DNA of 64,000 nucleotides from Steinernema hermaphroditum (lineage: Eukaryota > Nematoda > Chromadorea > Rhabditida > Steinernematidae). The stretch lies in NCBI GenBank assembly GCA_030435675.1, contig CM059623.1:14354092-14418091 (forward strand), given 5' to 3'. The stretch's first letter is position 1. Each line of letters begins with the position of its first letter. A model generated the notes under the pieces. The model searched no databases. It saw only the letters and a list, made by a program, of their open reading frames with translations, and had not been told where the DNA came from. A program made the position numbers and the translations under genes. Of this stretch, positions 11,117 to 22,963 are shown in pieces.

Positions 11117-12049
11117 TTACGAAAACAATATTCCAATTAGTGACGTCCTCGCGAAACAACTCATCTCATTCTCGTTGGATTTCTGTCGTACACAGCTGAA
11201 AAACACATACGCGCTGTGGCTGTCTCCATCGTCTCCACCATACTTCAGCTTGTAAGGATGCGATGGTTTCTTGAAGAGGGTGCGCGGAAAGTAGAAATGC
11301 TTCCTGCCGATCGGTTCGAATTTTTCTCGAGCACAAAGCTCCAACTTTCCCTCCAAGAATTCAACATGATTTGGGAGTCTGAAGCACAAATCCTTCCCTC
11401 GAAGTGCTTCCTTATTCTGGGACCAGAATACTAAAAGTTCTTCGAGATGACCATCCTTCACAAGACACAAAGACTTGAACTGTGGTTGAGTTAGTGATAG
11501 CTTCATCATTTCCATCACTCCTTCAGAATATGCCTCGCTTTGAATGCGCAATAGGGTGATGCTCCCGGTCTCGATAAGTTTCTTGCAAAGTGCGATCGAT
11601 TCGTCGTTGAGTTTGCTGAGAATTCCTAGTCCCGTTAGTCGTTTAGGTGTGCATGCCCAGTCGATCCACGCCTTACTCACAGTGGCTGTCCGTAGGACTA
11701 AGTAGTGCACGGCATTAGGAAAGCAAATCCGATCGATGATTTCGCTGCTAACCTTGTCTTCGTCATTCTCGAAAATATGTATGCTAACGGTTGCGACCAA
11801 TTTGTCTTTCTCGATCCAGAGGTGTTTGGGTATTTCGCCATTCGGATCCAAACGTCTCTCACCGATTATTCGGTTGTTTCCAATCAAAACGGCATGATAT
11901 TTGAGCGTCGATGTCATCTGCTGCGCGACAGTTCCAATTTTACCCGACAATTCTTGGGCAGTTGTGGACAGCCGCTGCACCACAAAGCTTCGCACAGCCC
12001 ATCCAACCCGAAAGACCGATTCATAGAACGCGCAGGGAAGGTCGTTCAT
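11117..12049 (-). CDS. Lineage-specific single-exon protein, possibly F-box-like
   Basis: One uninterrupted 310-aa frame. The ATG at 12049 is preferred over an earlier alternative because its start (MNDLPCAFYESVF) is shared with the paralogue at 14962-15909. The opening 'LPxxFxExVF' resembles the start of nematode F-box-like proteins, but I see no convincing F-box. The middle has irregular leucine-rich stretches, and the C-terminus is rich in aromatic residues. A broken sister copy lies about 3 kb away in the same orientation, so this is a local tandem duplication of a fast-evolving family. Function unknown. Confidence 0.7.
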   Translation of the reverse strand: MNDLPCAFYESVFRVGWAVRSFVVQRLSTTAQELSGKIGTVAQQMTSTLKYHAVLIGNNRIIGERRLDPNGEIPKHLWIEKDKLVATVSIHIFENDEDKVSSEIIDRICFPNAVHYLVLRTATVSKAWIDWACTPKRLTGLGILSKLNDESIALCKKLIETGSITLLRIQSEAYSEGVMEMMKLSLTQPQFKSLCLVKDGHLEELLVFWSQNKEALRGKDLCFRLPNHVEFLEGKLELCAREKFEPIGRKHFYFPRTLFKKPSHPYKLKYGGDDGDSHSAYVFFSCVRQKSNENEMSCFARTSLIGILFS

Positions 12050-12204
12050 CGCCGATGATAGTGGACATATTCCACAATCAGAGGCTTTAATAGCAAAACT
12101 TCTTCGCGAGTGCATCGCTAATCGAGAATGCGCAATGTTGGATTGTGATAGGATCGCAGGATGATGCTAAAACCGCGTAAAATGGCAGAGTTGCTGCGGA
12201 ACAA

Positions 12205-12240
12205 CAAAGGCAACCTTTGCCCTGCAGAGTCTCCTTTGAA
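12205..12240 (+). repeat. Short direct repeat, copy 2
   Basis: Same core as 10611-10647 (CAAAGGCAACCTTTGCCCTG). Confidence 0.5.
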
Positions 12241-12338
12241 AACTCAGCAGTTTTTGTAGATTATTACTGAATGCTCTACATCCCCAAAAGCTTTCATGAT
12301 TATCATAATACTCTTCATATATGTATTATTTGGCCATA

Positions 12339-14023
12339 TTACACTTCATATTTGATGCCGAACACATGATACATTGAAATCTTGCCCCGTCCACTCAGGT
12401 GACTGACTCCATAGAGCTGCATTGGATTCTGTTCTCGGCGATAGCCGAAAAGCTTCTCGGGGATCTTGTACTTCTCCCTGACAATGGTAAAGAATTTGTA
12501 GTCTTCGTCGTACTCCAGTCGCTTCTTAAACGCCTCTCTGAACATCGCCTTCTTGTTGATTTCCAAGACAGAGAAGTCTCTGAAACGACGAAGGTTGATC
12601 AGAGTACCGTATGACCTACCCTCCATCGAGGAAGTACTTGAAAGGATCATATCTCAGCATGCCGGTGGTGCTTGCGAACTCCCTATGATACTTAGTGTTG
12701 ATGACGAACACGAAAGCTGTGCATTTCCCCATGGGAATGACCATATATCGACTCAGCAGCTCCATATTCTTGGTGACATAATCGTCTTTTCCCTGAGGTT
12801 CGGCATTTTCGACGAAAACGATCGAAACCGTGATGTTCAGATATTTGCCGACGTATTCAGACGCCTTCACCGCCACATCGGCCAGCTGCTTGCCGGACTC
12901 TTCAGCTTTAATGGTCTTGTTCTTGTACTCCAAAATGTCCATAAAGCCTCCTAGATACTTCTTGACGAAGGGCACCATATTGGGGCTCTTGTAGGCGTCG
13001 CGAGCTCGGATCGTCTCCCACTCGTCCAGATCTTGGAGGATCGTGCGAAGTGCCTCGGCTAGTTCGGTTCTTTTCTGAAGCCGCAGCTTTTCGTCCTTTG
13101 GGTTTGTGGTCATTTCGTTGCAGAAGTTCCCGGCTTGGGCCTATAATAGTGATAGTCGATGTATCCAAAACAAAAGAGTGATGGCATAATTCCGTTTCAA
13201 GGATTTGAGCCGTCCCCCAGGAATGGGCAACCGTCCCATGAGATGGCTCCATGCCAGGGTTTCACCCTCAAATTCCTATAATACAGATCCCTAAACTCAC
13301 CAAAACGTAAGCCATCTTCTGAAGGTACAGCCTCATGTCGTTCAGCTGTTTGATACCGTACTCCGTTTTCTTCAGATATCCCTCCAGCAAACCATTCTTC
13401 ACAGCCGTGTATCTATTGTGTACTGCCTCCAAGATGGCGGTGAACTTCTTTTTCTCGCAGAATCGGCAATAAACGTCCCTCTCCCTCTGATCTTTCATGC
13501 TTCGCATGACGTCCTTCAAGGCGCTCTTGACCTTTTCGAGCTCGACATAGTCGGCCATTCTGTCCAGATGGCTCTCAGCGCGATTCTTGCTGATTTCTCT
13601 CATGACTTCATGCAAAGCGACGTCAGAAGTCATCTGGCCTAGCTGGCTGCTGAGTGAATCCTAAGAACGAATCCTGAGAACTGTTCTTTATAGGATCAGC
13701 GCGAACCTTTAATCCAATCGTGGTGACAGCCCAGTTGAAGATGCTGAAAATCCTGGGAGCACCTGGGATTAAGTTCAGCGGCGAATTCATTATGAAATCG
13801 ATTAGATCGCCGGCCTTTTTTCGATACTCGTCGAAAGATGACTTGAAGCCGCGTATGTCAGAAACGGAGTTCGATCTCACAAGGCCGTTCTTGTTGACGG
13901 ATGGAGCAAAACAGTCTAGATCCCAGGCTGTAGTAAAGACGAGGTATCTTCCTACTTACAGCCGTTTGAGTAGACCTCATGAGCCACACAGAACAGCAAC
14001 AGCCCTGGGAAGAGCAGCTTCAT
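12339..14023 (-). CDS. Secreted protein of unknown family, 464 aa
   Basis: Five exons: 13960-14023, 13707-13915, 13301-13660, 12620-13140, 12339-12579. All junctions keep frame (1395 bp). It starts with a signal peptide (MKLLFPGLLLFCVAHEVYS). The mature protein is largely helical and charged, with few cysteines and heptad-like stretches around ELEKVKSALKDVMRSM and AESGKQLADVAVKASEYV. The first intron acceptor is ambiguous (44 bp preferred over 32 bp, with the same frame), which changes only four residues. I do not recognise the family. It is probably exported from the cell. Confidence 0.8.
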
Positions 14024-14961
14024 TGTGGATGATGAATTTGTGCTTCTACGCGTCCCTTTTATATGGGCAAGAAGCTCCAACGCGTCCGTGTGGAATAGTT
14101 GAGAACATTAATTCCGTCTGTGTCCCGAGCCGCAAGACCGAAAACCGTTGTTGTTTACGGCGTTTAAAGGTCAAAATCTATTTTTAGACAAATCATAGCT
14201 GTAGAAATTGGTGCTTTTCAACTGGTTTTCAGGTCACGCGATAGGACAGGCCATACGGAATGACGTGCTCTTTCCGATAGGCTATAAGGATCGATGGACT
14301 TCCCTTACGGTTTGTAAGAAAGACATGTCTTTTGCGCGCTGATTAAAGTGTATTTTTAGGATAATGTCGGAATATTTAGACAAAATATGGCAATAGAAAT
14401 AAGTTTTTTCTAGCTTGTGGTCAGGGTAACCGATGTATCGGACTGAATGCAGAATGAACTGCTCTTGGCGATTGTTACGTCTTGCCGTAACAATGTTTGA
14501 GGGGAGCAAAAAGGCTCAACCAAGTGGGGACCTCAAACTTGGGTAATTAAACCTTTATATACAACAAGGCACGAACAATCATGAGCACGGCACGTAATGG
14601 AGATGAGCGCGTGCTCAGAACATCAAGTCAACAAAGTGGTGGCTAAATGCCAGATAAAACGGAGAGCATAGACAACGCGCAGACAGTACGGTGACCAATC
14701 GTGGTGAGACACAGACGGTCATTTTAACACAGATTCGATGCGTGTGGTCAACACGCAACAGCGATGTTCTAAAAGTATCCGTGGACTCACCCTAAAACCT
14801 AATGAGAGATTCATTCAGGTCACAAGGCATTAATCACACACAAGAATTGATTTGATTCAGTTTGATATCTTCGAACATGGAATAGAACGTTTTTATGTAC
14901 TTTATTACCAACATTTATTAACAGGTTGACATTAACAGCACAGATAAACCAAAACATCCAT
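14024..14961. other. Intergenic
   Basis: No gene. Contains the LTR-like repeat at 14526-14640; otherwise nothing recognised. Confidence 0.45.
14526..14640 (-). repeat. LTR-like dispersed repeat, copy 1
   Basis: On the minus strand it carries a TATA-like segment, then TTTAATTACCCAAGTTTGAG and GTCCCC. The same arrangement is present at 61390-61470 and 62895-63000. A conserved CGTGCCGTG lies upstream in this copy and the third. It is likely a solo LTR or a related element. Confidence 0.5.
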
Positions 14962-15909
14962 TTATATGAATAATATTCCAATTCGTGACGTTTTCGCAAG
15001 ACAACTCATCTCACTCTCGTTGGGTTTCTGTTGGAAACAGTCGAAAAACACATACGCGCTGTGGCTGTCTCCATCATCTCCACCGTACTTCATCTTGTAA
15101 GGGCGCGATGGTCTTCCGAAGAGGGTGCGTGGAAAGTAGATGTGATGCCTGCCGATTGGATCGAATTCTTCCTGAGGACAAAGCACCAGTTTTCCCTCAA
15201 AGAATTCAGCATCATTTGGGGTTTCGCAGAACAAATCTTTTCCTCGAAGTGCTTCTTTATTCTGGGACCAGAACACTAAAAGTTCTTCGAGATGACCATC
15301 CTTCAAAAGGTACACCGACTTGAATTGAGGTTGAATGAGTGAAAGCTTCACCATTTCTATCACTCCTTCTGAATTTGCTTGGTTGGTTATGGTAGGTTCA
15401 ATACGTAATTTTGTGAGGCGCCCAGCTTCAATAAGTCTTTTACAAAGTACAATCGTTTCGTCGTCTATTCCGGTTTCGGAGATGTCTAATCCCTTTAGTC
15501 GCTTACATGTGCATGCCCAGTCGATCCACGCCTTACTAACCGTGGCTATGTCTAGGGTTAAGCAGTACACGGCATTGGGAAAACAAATCCGATCGATGAT
15601 TTCCTTGGTAACCTTGTCTTGATTACTCTCCAAAATATGTATGCTAACGCTTGCAACATATTTATCTTTCTCGATCCAGAGGTGGTCTGGTACTAGGCCA
15701 TTCCGATCCCAACGTTCCTCAACGCTTATTTGGTTGTTTCTAATTCCAACGGCATGATGATTGTACATCGATGTCATCTTCTGCGCGACAATTCCAATGT
15801 TTCCCGAGAATTCTTTGGCGATTTCGCATAGTTGCGGAAACGCGAAGCTTCGCACAGCCCATCCAACGCGAAATACGGATTCCTAGAACGCGTAGGGAAG
15901 ATTATTCAT
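14962..15909 (-). pseudogene. Sister copy of the gene at 11117-12049, with an early stop
   Basis: Aligns along its length with the 310-aa single-exon gene, including the conserved region DGHLEELLVFWSQNKEALRG and the C-terminal KYGGDDGDSHSAYVFF. The equivalent start is the ATG at 15909 (MNNLPYAF), but codon 9 is TAG (15885-15883), where the intact copy has TAT. The rest of the frame is open. Translation could restart at a downstream ATG, so loss of function is likely but not proven. Confidence 0.7.
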
Positions 15910-16416
15910 CGCCGGTTATCATGAGACCTATTTCAAAAGCAAAGGCTTTAGTAGCGAAAAGGTGCATCGTTAATCGAAAATATGCGGAATGCCGGATTGT
16001 GATAGCATCACACCATGACGCTCTTGGACGCTTCTCGCACTCTCCATTTCCATCGATTCGAATGTGAAAATATTCCTTGCTTAGATCTCTTAAATTATTG
16101 AAGTGTTGTCAGTGCTGAAATGAAACCAAACGGCTACAATAAGGGTTATTGTGGAACTGCTTATATACAGGGGCGGTCGATTATCATTCTCAGAACTTTT
16201 AAGGTACTCTGTATGCCAGAAATGAAGCTAATACAAACGCCCAAATACATACAAAGATCGCTTCCCGTTTTGTACATACGTCAATAAACATTTCCTTGTC
16301 ACTAACAAAGGGTGAGAATACGCCCCGTTGTTCAACAAAATTTCACTTATTATGAGAAACCACTTCGGATCGTTAACAAAAGCTACTATTTCATTTACTC
16401 TCCCGCTTCTCCCATA
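15910..16416. other. Intergenic
   Basis: The first 150 bp resemble the flank of the other single-exon copy. The rest is AT-rich and probably holds the promoter of the SRSX-like receptor. Confidence 0.4.
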
Positions 16417-17410
16417 ATGGTGTTGACCAGTTGGCACATATCTCAGGAGGAACTTCTGTGGCTTACCAGATATTTCGGGCTGTGTTATTTGGTACTTATT
16501 TGTTCTAGTATCATACTGAATGGAACGCTCGTATTGGTCACAATAAAGTCGCCTCGGTTAAGAAGCAATTGCAATATCCTGATTGCTTGTCAAGCCCTGT
16601 GCGATATCGTATCACCCTTTTGCTTTGTACCCCGTATATGCATCAGCTTCACAAACCAGATGGTCCCTAGCTTGGAGTGCCTGCTTGTTCAGACAGCACC
16701 GCTAGTTACATTTCTGTGTTCAGCCCTACTAACGCCACTGATTGGCCTGGATCGGTATCTCTGTGTCGCCTATCCCATATGGTAACTAGTCACCTTCAAC
16801 TTTAGTCATGTACAATGTATTATTCAGGTATAACACGCTGAATAAAGTGCGCTACATGGCCTGCCACCTAGTTGCCTGTCTATTATTTGCTATAGGTATA
16901 ATAGTATCTCAATGGCTGGCAGCAAGAAGAGAAAGACTAGTGGTCTGTTACATGGCAGAAGCGCTGACCGAATGGGGTAGAACTGTGTGGGCAATCTTTC
17001 AGCCTACATTTATTGTTATATTTGGTGGAATCTACTTTAAATTATACAGCCTATTGAAGAAGCGACACTCAGAAAGTGACACGGAAACGCGAAAGATTGT
17101 AAAATCGTTAATAATCATTGCGTCGATTTATATCTTTGGGTGGGCAGCGGCAGTAATTAACAACTTCTTCATATTTTTTCTGATCTCAGAGTGAGTCCCT
17201 GTTGACGATATGTAACTGTAGCTAAACAATTTAAGCCTCTATCTCATCGAAGCCACGGTTCTGGGCCTGGGAATATTTTGTTCCGTCCACATCATTGTGC
17301 CGTGTATTGTGTTCTACAGGCAATCGACAGTCTATAGAAGGGAGATTCGACTGCTGTTTGGAGTGAAAACTAGTGTTGTGCAAGTGTCACGGAGTCAAAC
17401 GGTGCGGTGA
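16417..17410 (+). CDS. SRSX-like seven-transmembrane chemoreceptor
   Basis: Three exons: 16417-16781, 16828-17190, 17236-17410; 300 aa. The ATG at 16417 gives an N-terminus of normal length. TM1 is followed by KSPRLRSNCNILIACQALCD, matching the SRSX/Srsx pattern 'LRxxCNILIxxxALxD'. The end of TM3 reads GLDRYLCVAYPIW, the DRY-like motif of this family. TM6 begins after ETRKIVKSL, and TM7 and a short tail are in exon 3. The last acceptor is TTTAAG rather than TTTCAG, but the frame and TM7 fit. Expected role: chemosensory GPCR in neurons. Confidence 0.82.
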
Positions 17411-18600
17411 TGTGGGGTGAAATGTGTTCATCGAATAGTCAGACTGTTTCATGCCTCCCCCTTCGTATATGATTAAATCGTTACCTGTATAGCCAACTCA
17501 TTTGTGTGTAAAAGGAATCAACATGGCCGTTATTAGTTTATCACAACGTCGGCAAATTTGGAAAATATGTCCAATTCTTTGTTTCCTTCCAAGGGAACGA
17601 AATGTCCGCCTCAGAGCGAGCTGAAAATTGTCACATATGCAGGCATCCATTATTAAACGTGAGCTCCAAGAGCCCGCCGGCTTACAAGAGCACCTAACCA
17701 TGTAAAACTGGCCGTTGCGGCCGCCTACGTCGGCCTTTGCGGCGCTAGGATGCTTTTGCTTTTTCCGCATGCTCAATGATTTCATGTTTTGTATCAGGCA
17801 GCCTCTTGTCAGACCATGATGTCTAGAAATAACCTCTTCACCTTTACGGTCTGCTCACTAGCTTTAAGCATTTTCCACTCTGAAGTCCTATCTCTTTCCG
17901 GCCTTACGATGCTCTATCACTCCCGATCCATGTCTCATACTATCCCGGTCGGCGTTTATCTCTTTCGTTCCTTGGTTCATGCCTTGGCATATTATCTGTC
18001 ATACCACCACAGATCCATGCTCATTTCGCTAATGCTCCCTCTCCATGAGCATCCCTTCCCCGGCCTATACCGCATCTCAGATGTGTTGCATACCTCAACC
18101 TATCATCTATCCATCCCTCATCGCGAGATCTATTTTTAAAGTGTCACTCGAAAAAACTTACTCAGGTGAGGACTGCGAATGGAAGATGGGTGCCGTAAGA
18201 ATTAAGGGTATCCGTGGGGATCCTTTCGTGATTTTTTTCAGACTCCGAATCCCTATTTTTCTTGATTCCAATTCAAATCCCAATTCTTGATTCTTGACTT
18301 CATTTCCCGACGTGATTACTATCACTATCTCCTATGTCTGTTCTCTGTGTAATCAGTTGGTAATAAACTCTATGTAGACATTGCCTTTCCGACGACGTTA
18401 CGACACATCGGATTAGTTTTATTGTTTGTCTAGTACTAATCAGTCCATAAATGGTCCGCCTCTGTTACCTATTGCTAATGCGGCTTTATCAATAGCTCGC
18501 TCACTTCATATGGCCACATTAGCATTTCGCGGCAATGACGGCGTCGCGTCACAGCGGCGGATCTCTTTTGTGCTCTGTCAGGATGTTACATTTTACAGAG
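17411..18600. other. Intergenic
   Basis: About 1.2 kb between two plus-strand genes. Short frames occur but lack start context, codon bias or homology. Nothing else recognised. Confidence 0.4.
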
Positions 18601-21600
18601 ATGACAATAAAGGAAACGATCCAACCTCCATCCGATGACTACGGTCAGCAACTGATTCTCCTTCTCAACAAATTCCAGGTTAACCGTTATTCGAAGATCT
18701 ATGAAAAGGGTAGTTCAGGATTTGTCGACGAAACTCGGAGACACTGTCCTTGATTTGGACCTGCCCCAGATTGCCGTTGTGGGAGTGCAGAGCGCTGGAA
18801 AGTCTTCGATCCTTGAGAACTTTGTGGGAAAGTTTGTGTTAACTCTTCGAGGGACATTTCACTCTGTTCATTTCAGAGATTTTCTGCCAAGAGGCTCCGG
18901 TGTGGTCACTAGGCGTCCGCTTTTCCTCCAGCTGATAAACGATCCCGAGGAAAGAGGCGTTTTCCTTCACAAACCCAATGAGAAATTCACGGATTTCAAC
19001 AAGATCCGGATGGAAATTGAGAGAGAAACGGACCGGACTACAGGAAGCAACAAGGGAATTTCTAACGTTCCAATCAATTTAAAGATCTATAGTCCGAATG
19101 GTAAGCATTTTGACGGCAGTATCGACGTGAAACATGTCTCTAATATCCTCATTCATCCGACGCAGCCCGGTTACCAATGCCATACTCTTGATCGCAGGGT
19201 TGGCGTCCATCCTTTGGGCAAGAAGGGCCTCTTCTCCTAAATGAGTGACTTCTATTCGAACGAATTACTGTCTCTGCATCGCATCGATACTCATTACAGT
19301 GCTGAACCTGACCCTGGTGGATCTTCCCGGAATCACGCGAGTCGCCCAAGGCGATCAGAGCCAAGACATCGAAACGGTCGTTCGCGAGATGATCCTTCAC
19401 TACATCGACAAACCGAACTGTCTCATACTCGCTGTGTCTCCGGCCAACACGGATCTCTCCACTTCGGACGCTCTCCTTCTTGCCAAGAAGGTGGATCCCC
19501 GAGGAGAGCGCACTATTGGAGTGATCACGAAAGTTGACTTGATGGATGCTGGAACTAACGCGTATGAACTCCTAAGGAACAGGGTCCTTCCACTAAAGAG
19601 AGGTAATGTTACTGGCCTTTGTGCATACCGTAATGAATGCATATTTTAGGATACATCGGCGTGGTTAACCGCTCTCAAGAGGGGATTAACTCTAGAGTCA
19701 CTATGGAGACCGCTATCCAAAAGGAAAGAAAGTTCTTCCGCGAGAACTACGCCGACATTGCCGATCGCCAGGGAACCCTATATCTTCGACAGTTCTTGAA
19801 TCGTCAGCTTGCACGACACATTCACTTAACCCTGCCAGCAATGGTCGACTCTGTGCGCCGGAAGCAACGCGTCATTGCTGACGGCTTGCGGGAATTTGAT
19901 GACTTCCCACAAACCCCTCGCGATAAACGTCGGGCCATAACAGACCTGATCTGCCGAGCCGTTGATCGTTTGGAGGCTGACTTGGGCAATAACTTGTCAC
20001 GCCCTGGCCAAGTGACCGATCTCCGGGCACTTAACGGAGGCGCCGAAGTGAAGCGGATGTTCACCGTTGATTTTGCGAAGGAAGTAGACTCCACTATCAT
20101 GGATAAGGTTACAATGACGCGCGAGATCTGCACGGCAGTGATGAACACGACCGGTGTCAGGTTAGATCTTTTTCTGTTGTTAAAGAAGATTTCACTCAGC
20201 AACCGTTAAAGTCCAATAGGCAAAAAGACAAGCACTAAAGCCTGTTTGGGGAAATTTCGCAATTCGAGCCTGTTCTAAATGCTCGCATTGCCCAGATAGG
20301 CTCACAAGCAGGGCTGTGCAAGTCTCGAGGCTTTTTTTTGGTCTCGAGAAATCCTCGAGACTTTTGGGTCCTAAGAAGAAAGTCTGAAATCGTTTGAATG
20401 AGGACTGTTGCTGACTATTGTAGGGCTTTTGCACTTGCGTTTTGAGTTTGAATGCACTCTCGACAGGATAACTTGCATTTTGATGTCAATGCAGACAGAT
20501 CGGAGGATCTATGCAAGAATATGAGACGACTTTAGCCCAAATGTCATTCGAAGAATAAGATAAGGGTTCGGTTCTCATTGTATTTGAGCAGGAGCACGCA
20601 TTCTAGAGTGTAGTTTTTAGGATAGAGAATTTTAAAGCCACTTCCTCCACGCATGCCTTCACTTTTGCCAACACACTAATCGGATCAAAGTCTCTGTTGT
20701 GTCGCCGAAAGCAGGTGATAATGTCGTCGAACATGTCAGGATAAAGTATTGGGGTGGAACATTGAAAAATTCGGTCAAAAAGCAGTTGACTCGAAAGTAA
20801 CTGAACTTTCTTGTTGAATTAACTAGACTTGTTTGCAACGAGTTCAAAACGGGCAACATGGAATTTTTCGCCCGTTGCACGGTGATATGATTAGGCTTCT
20901 TTCCAGAAAGCGCTCTGAGGTTGTGCACTTGAATGGTGAACACTTCCAGTGAAATATGCATCTTCATGGTTAGAAACGTGTTCTAAAAAAGCGACATTTC
21001 ATTGTTCCAACTCAATAGTTTTGCTCGAGAACCTGAGTCAGACAACTATCAGAGAAACCGAGAAATTTTAGTTCGAGTATCCGGCCCGAAAACCCGAACC
21101 CGACAACTCTGGTTATGGAAAAGTGTGAAAAGTCTCGAGTCTCGTCTCGAGATTTTTATTTTGGTCTCGAGTCTCGAGGTTGAACAGTCTCGTCTCGCAC
21201 AGCTCACAAGCCGAGCGGACTCGATCTGTCCACTAAAGCGGCTTTACCTGTAATTTACCTTAAAAAGTGATTCCACACTTGGAGGTTGGACCCCGATCGA
21301 CTATTTCTCACAAAGGAACATTTAAAGGTGCCCCCGTTGAAATTTGGCACACTAGTACTACGTGAGTGTGTCGATCCTGTAAAATATTAGCGGGCCATGA
21401 GCTATACATACTCTAGGCATACTAAAAAGGGGCATGTTCTCCTTTTGACCGAGGACGCATCTGTTTCTTACCGGTGTTCCCAAGTTAAAATCATGGTTTT
21501 GTGTTTTTTTCAAATTGTTCATGGATGCTTCCTAGAGAAACGGTTTGGCAGATCGCAATACGAAAACTAAATGTTCTTCAGGTATATACTGGATGACTTG

Positions 21601-22963
21601 GGAATCACCGGTGAGAAACTGATGTGTCCTTGGTTAGAACAGATAATATTCCCTTTTAGTATGTCTCGAGTACTCACTAACATTTTGCAGGAATAAATAT
21701 ACATAGGTTTAATGCTTTAAATGTTCGCTTATCAGTTGGCTTTACTGAAGAACAGAGCCAGATAAGTATACAGATTAAAATATGCTATAAACATGACTGA
21801 TGTCTGATAAACGAATGAAATAAAAAACATCATTTTTGTACATTTCAGACGTGGTCACTTCACCGCTGAGAAGGTGTTCGAAGACATAGTACGACAGGAG
21901 ATTGAACGTCTGAAGGCGCCGTCACTGAAAACGGCCGAAAGGGTAGCGACGAGAGTGACTCAAGTTCTGCGCGATGCGTTCGCTGAAATCGAAAGATACC
22001 CGTATCTGAAAGAATTTGTTCTGCAAGAAACCGACGAGTTCATAAGGAAATGTGAACAAAAAGCGATAGAGTGCATCAAACACCAATTCGAGTACGAAAA
22101 TGCCCTCATTTTGACGGAACACATCAATCTGCAAACTTCAGAAATCATGAGGTTCAAAGTGTTTTCTATTCTGTTCTATCTTTCGAATGAGTTTCATTTA
22201 GTGCGATCAACTGGAATGTAACGTTCGACGCAAACCGGTTTAATGGTATTGGAATGAACTTCACTACTTTCTCAGTTGTACAAAGAACAAACAGTGTAAT
22301 CGTGAATGATTCTGCCGCTCCTATCCAAAACGGACATAACAGGAACTATCAGTTTTTTCCAGCGTCAGTGCTTCGTCATTATAAGGCGAAGGACAACGGC
22401 GATAAAGAAGAGCTACGACTGTTCTACGAAGGAGGGTCTGTGTGATTTGGTCCCAACTTAAAATGAGGTATTTAAAGGGTAGTGCCTGGAAAAGCACTTC
22501 AGCTCGTCATCGACGAACATCGCAGTGCAGATGACTGGCTACAGGCGTTTCAACAAGTCGGATTCTATGCGTGGTTGCCCAACAGCGGAGAAGATGAGTT
22601 TGGCTCGTTCGAAGAGTACTCCAGGTCGGACGAGCTGACGAGTCGAAGCGTTCAGGCGATCAGGATTATGGTGGAGAAGTACATGGAAGTGGAGCTGAAG
22701 ACGATCAAAACTATCATTCCCAAGATCATAGTTCATATGATAGTCGATAAGCAGGAGCCGTTTTTGAGACGCGATTTGTTGACTGACCTTCAAGAACACG
22801 CGGTAAGCTGAATCAGTATTTGTGATATGTATTCGTGTTTTAGGAGAGTCTTCTCAAAGAAGCTCCGGATGTGGAGAACCAACGAAAATCGCTAAACGAG
22901 AAGATGGACATGTGCAAGCAGATAATGGAGCTAACTAAGGAAATGAACTCGTTGGCGAACTGA
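18601..22963 (+). CDS. Dynamin-family GTPase, intact paralogue (dyn-1-like core)
   Basis: Nine exons: 18601-18678, 18719-18831, 18877-19100, 19300-19602, 19650-20160, 21849-22151, 22202-22435, 22478-22802, 22844-22963; 736 aa in frame throughout. ATG 18601 lies two bases after a TTTTACAG acceptor, probably a trans-splice site. Motifs: G1 GVQSAGKSS (48-56), GSGVVTRR switch 1 region, G3 DLPG (146-149), G4 TKVD (215-218), then NRSQ and the middle/GED helices. It lacks a PH domain and a proline-rich tail. The GTPase region is closest to classical dynamin (DYN-1), so it is probably a divergent lineage-specific dynamin acting in membrane fission or remodelling. Its partner at 6778-9345 is broken. 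The fifth intron (1688 bp) contains a hAT insertion. Confidence 0.88.
18629..19682 (+). repeat. Right arm of a near-identical inverted duplication (dynamin exons 1-4)
   Basis: 1054 bp matching the complement of 8461-9323. The length difference is exactly the 191-bp gap in the left copy. Confidence 0.9.
20309..21202 (+). mobile_element. Non-autonomous hAT-like element with 8-bp target duplication
   Basis: Flanked by CTCACAAG on both sides (20301-20308 and 21203-21210), the 8-bp duplication typical of hAT insertion. The left tip is CAGGGCTGTGCAAG and the right tip is CTCGCACAG, so the right tip is shortened or imperfect. Repeated CTCGAG/GTCTCGAG hexamers cluster at both ends. No transposase domain is visible inside. 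It sits in an intron of the dynamin gene, in the part not shared with the broken copy. Confidence 0.75.
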
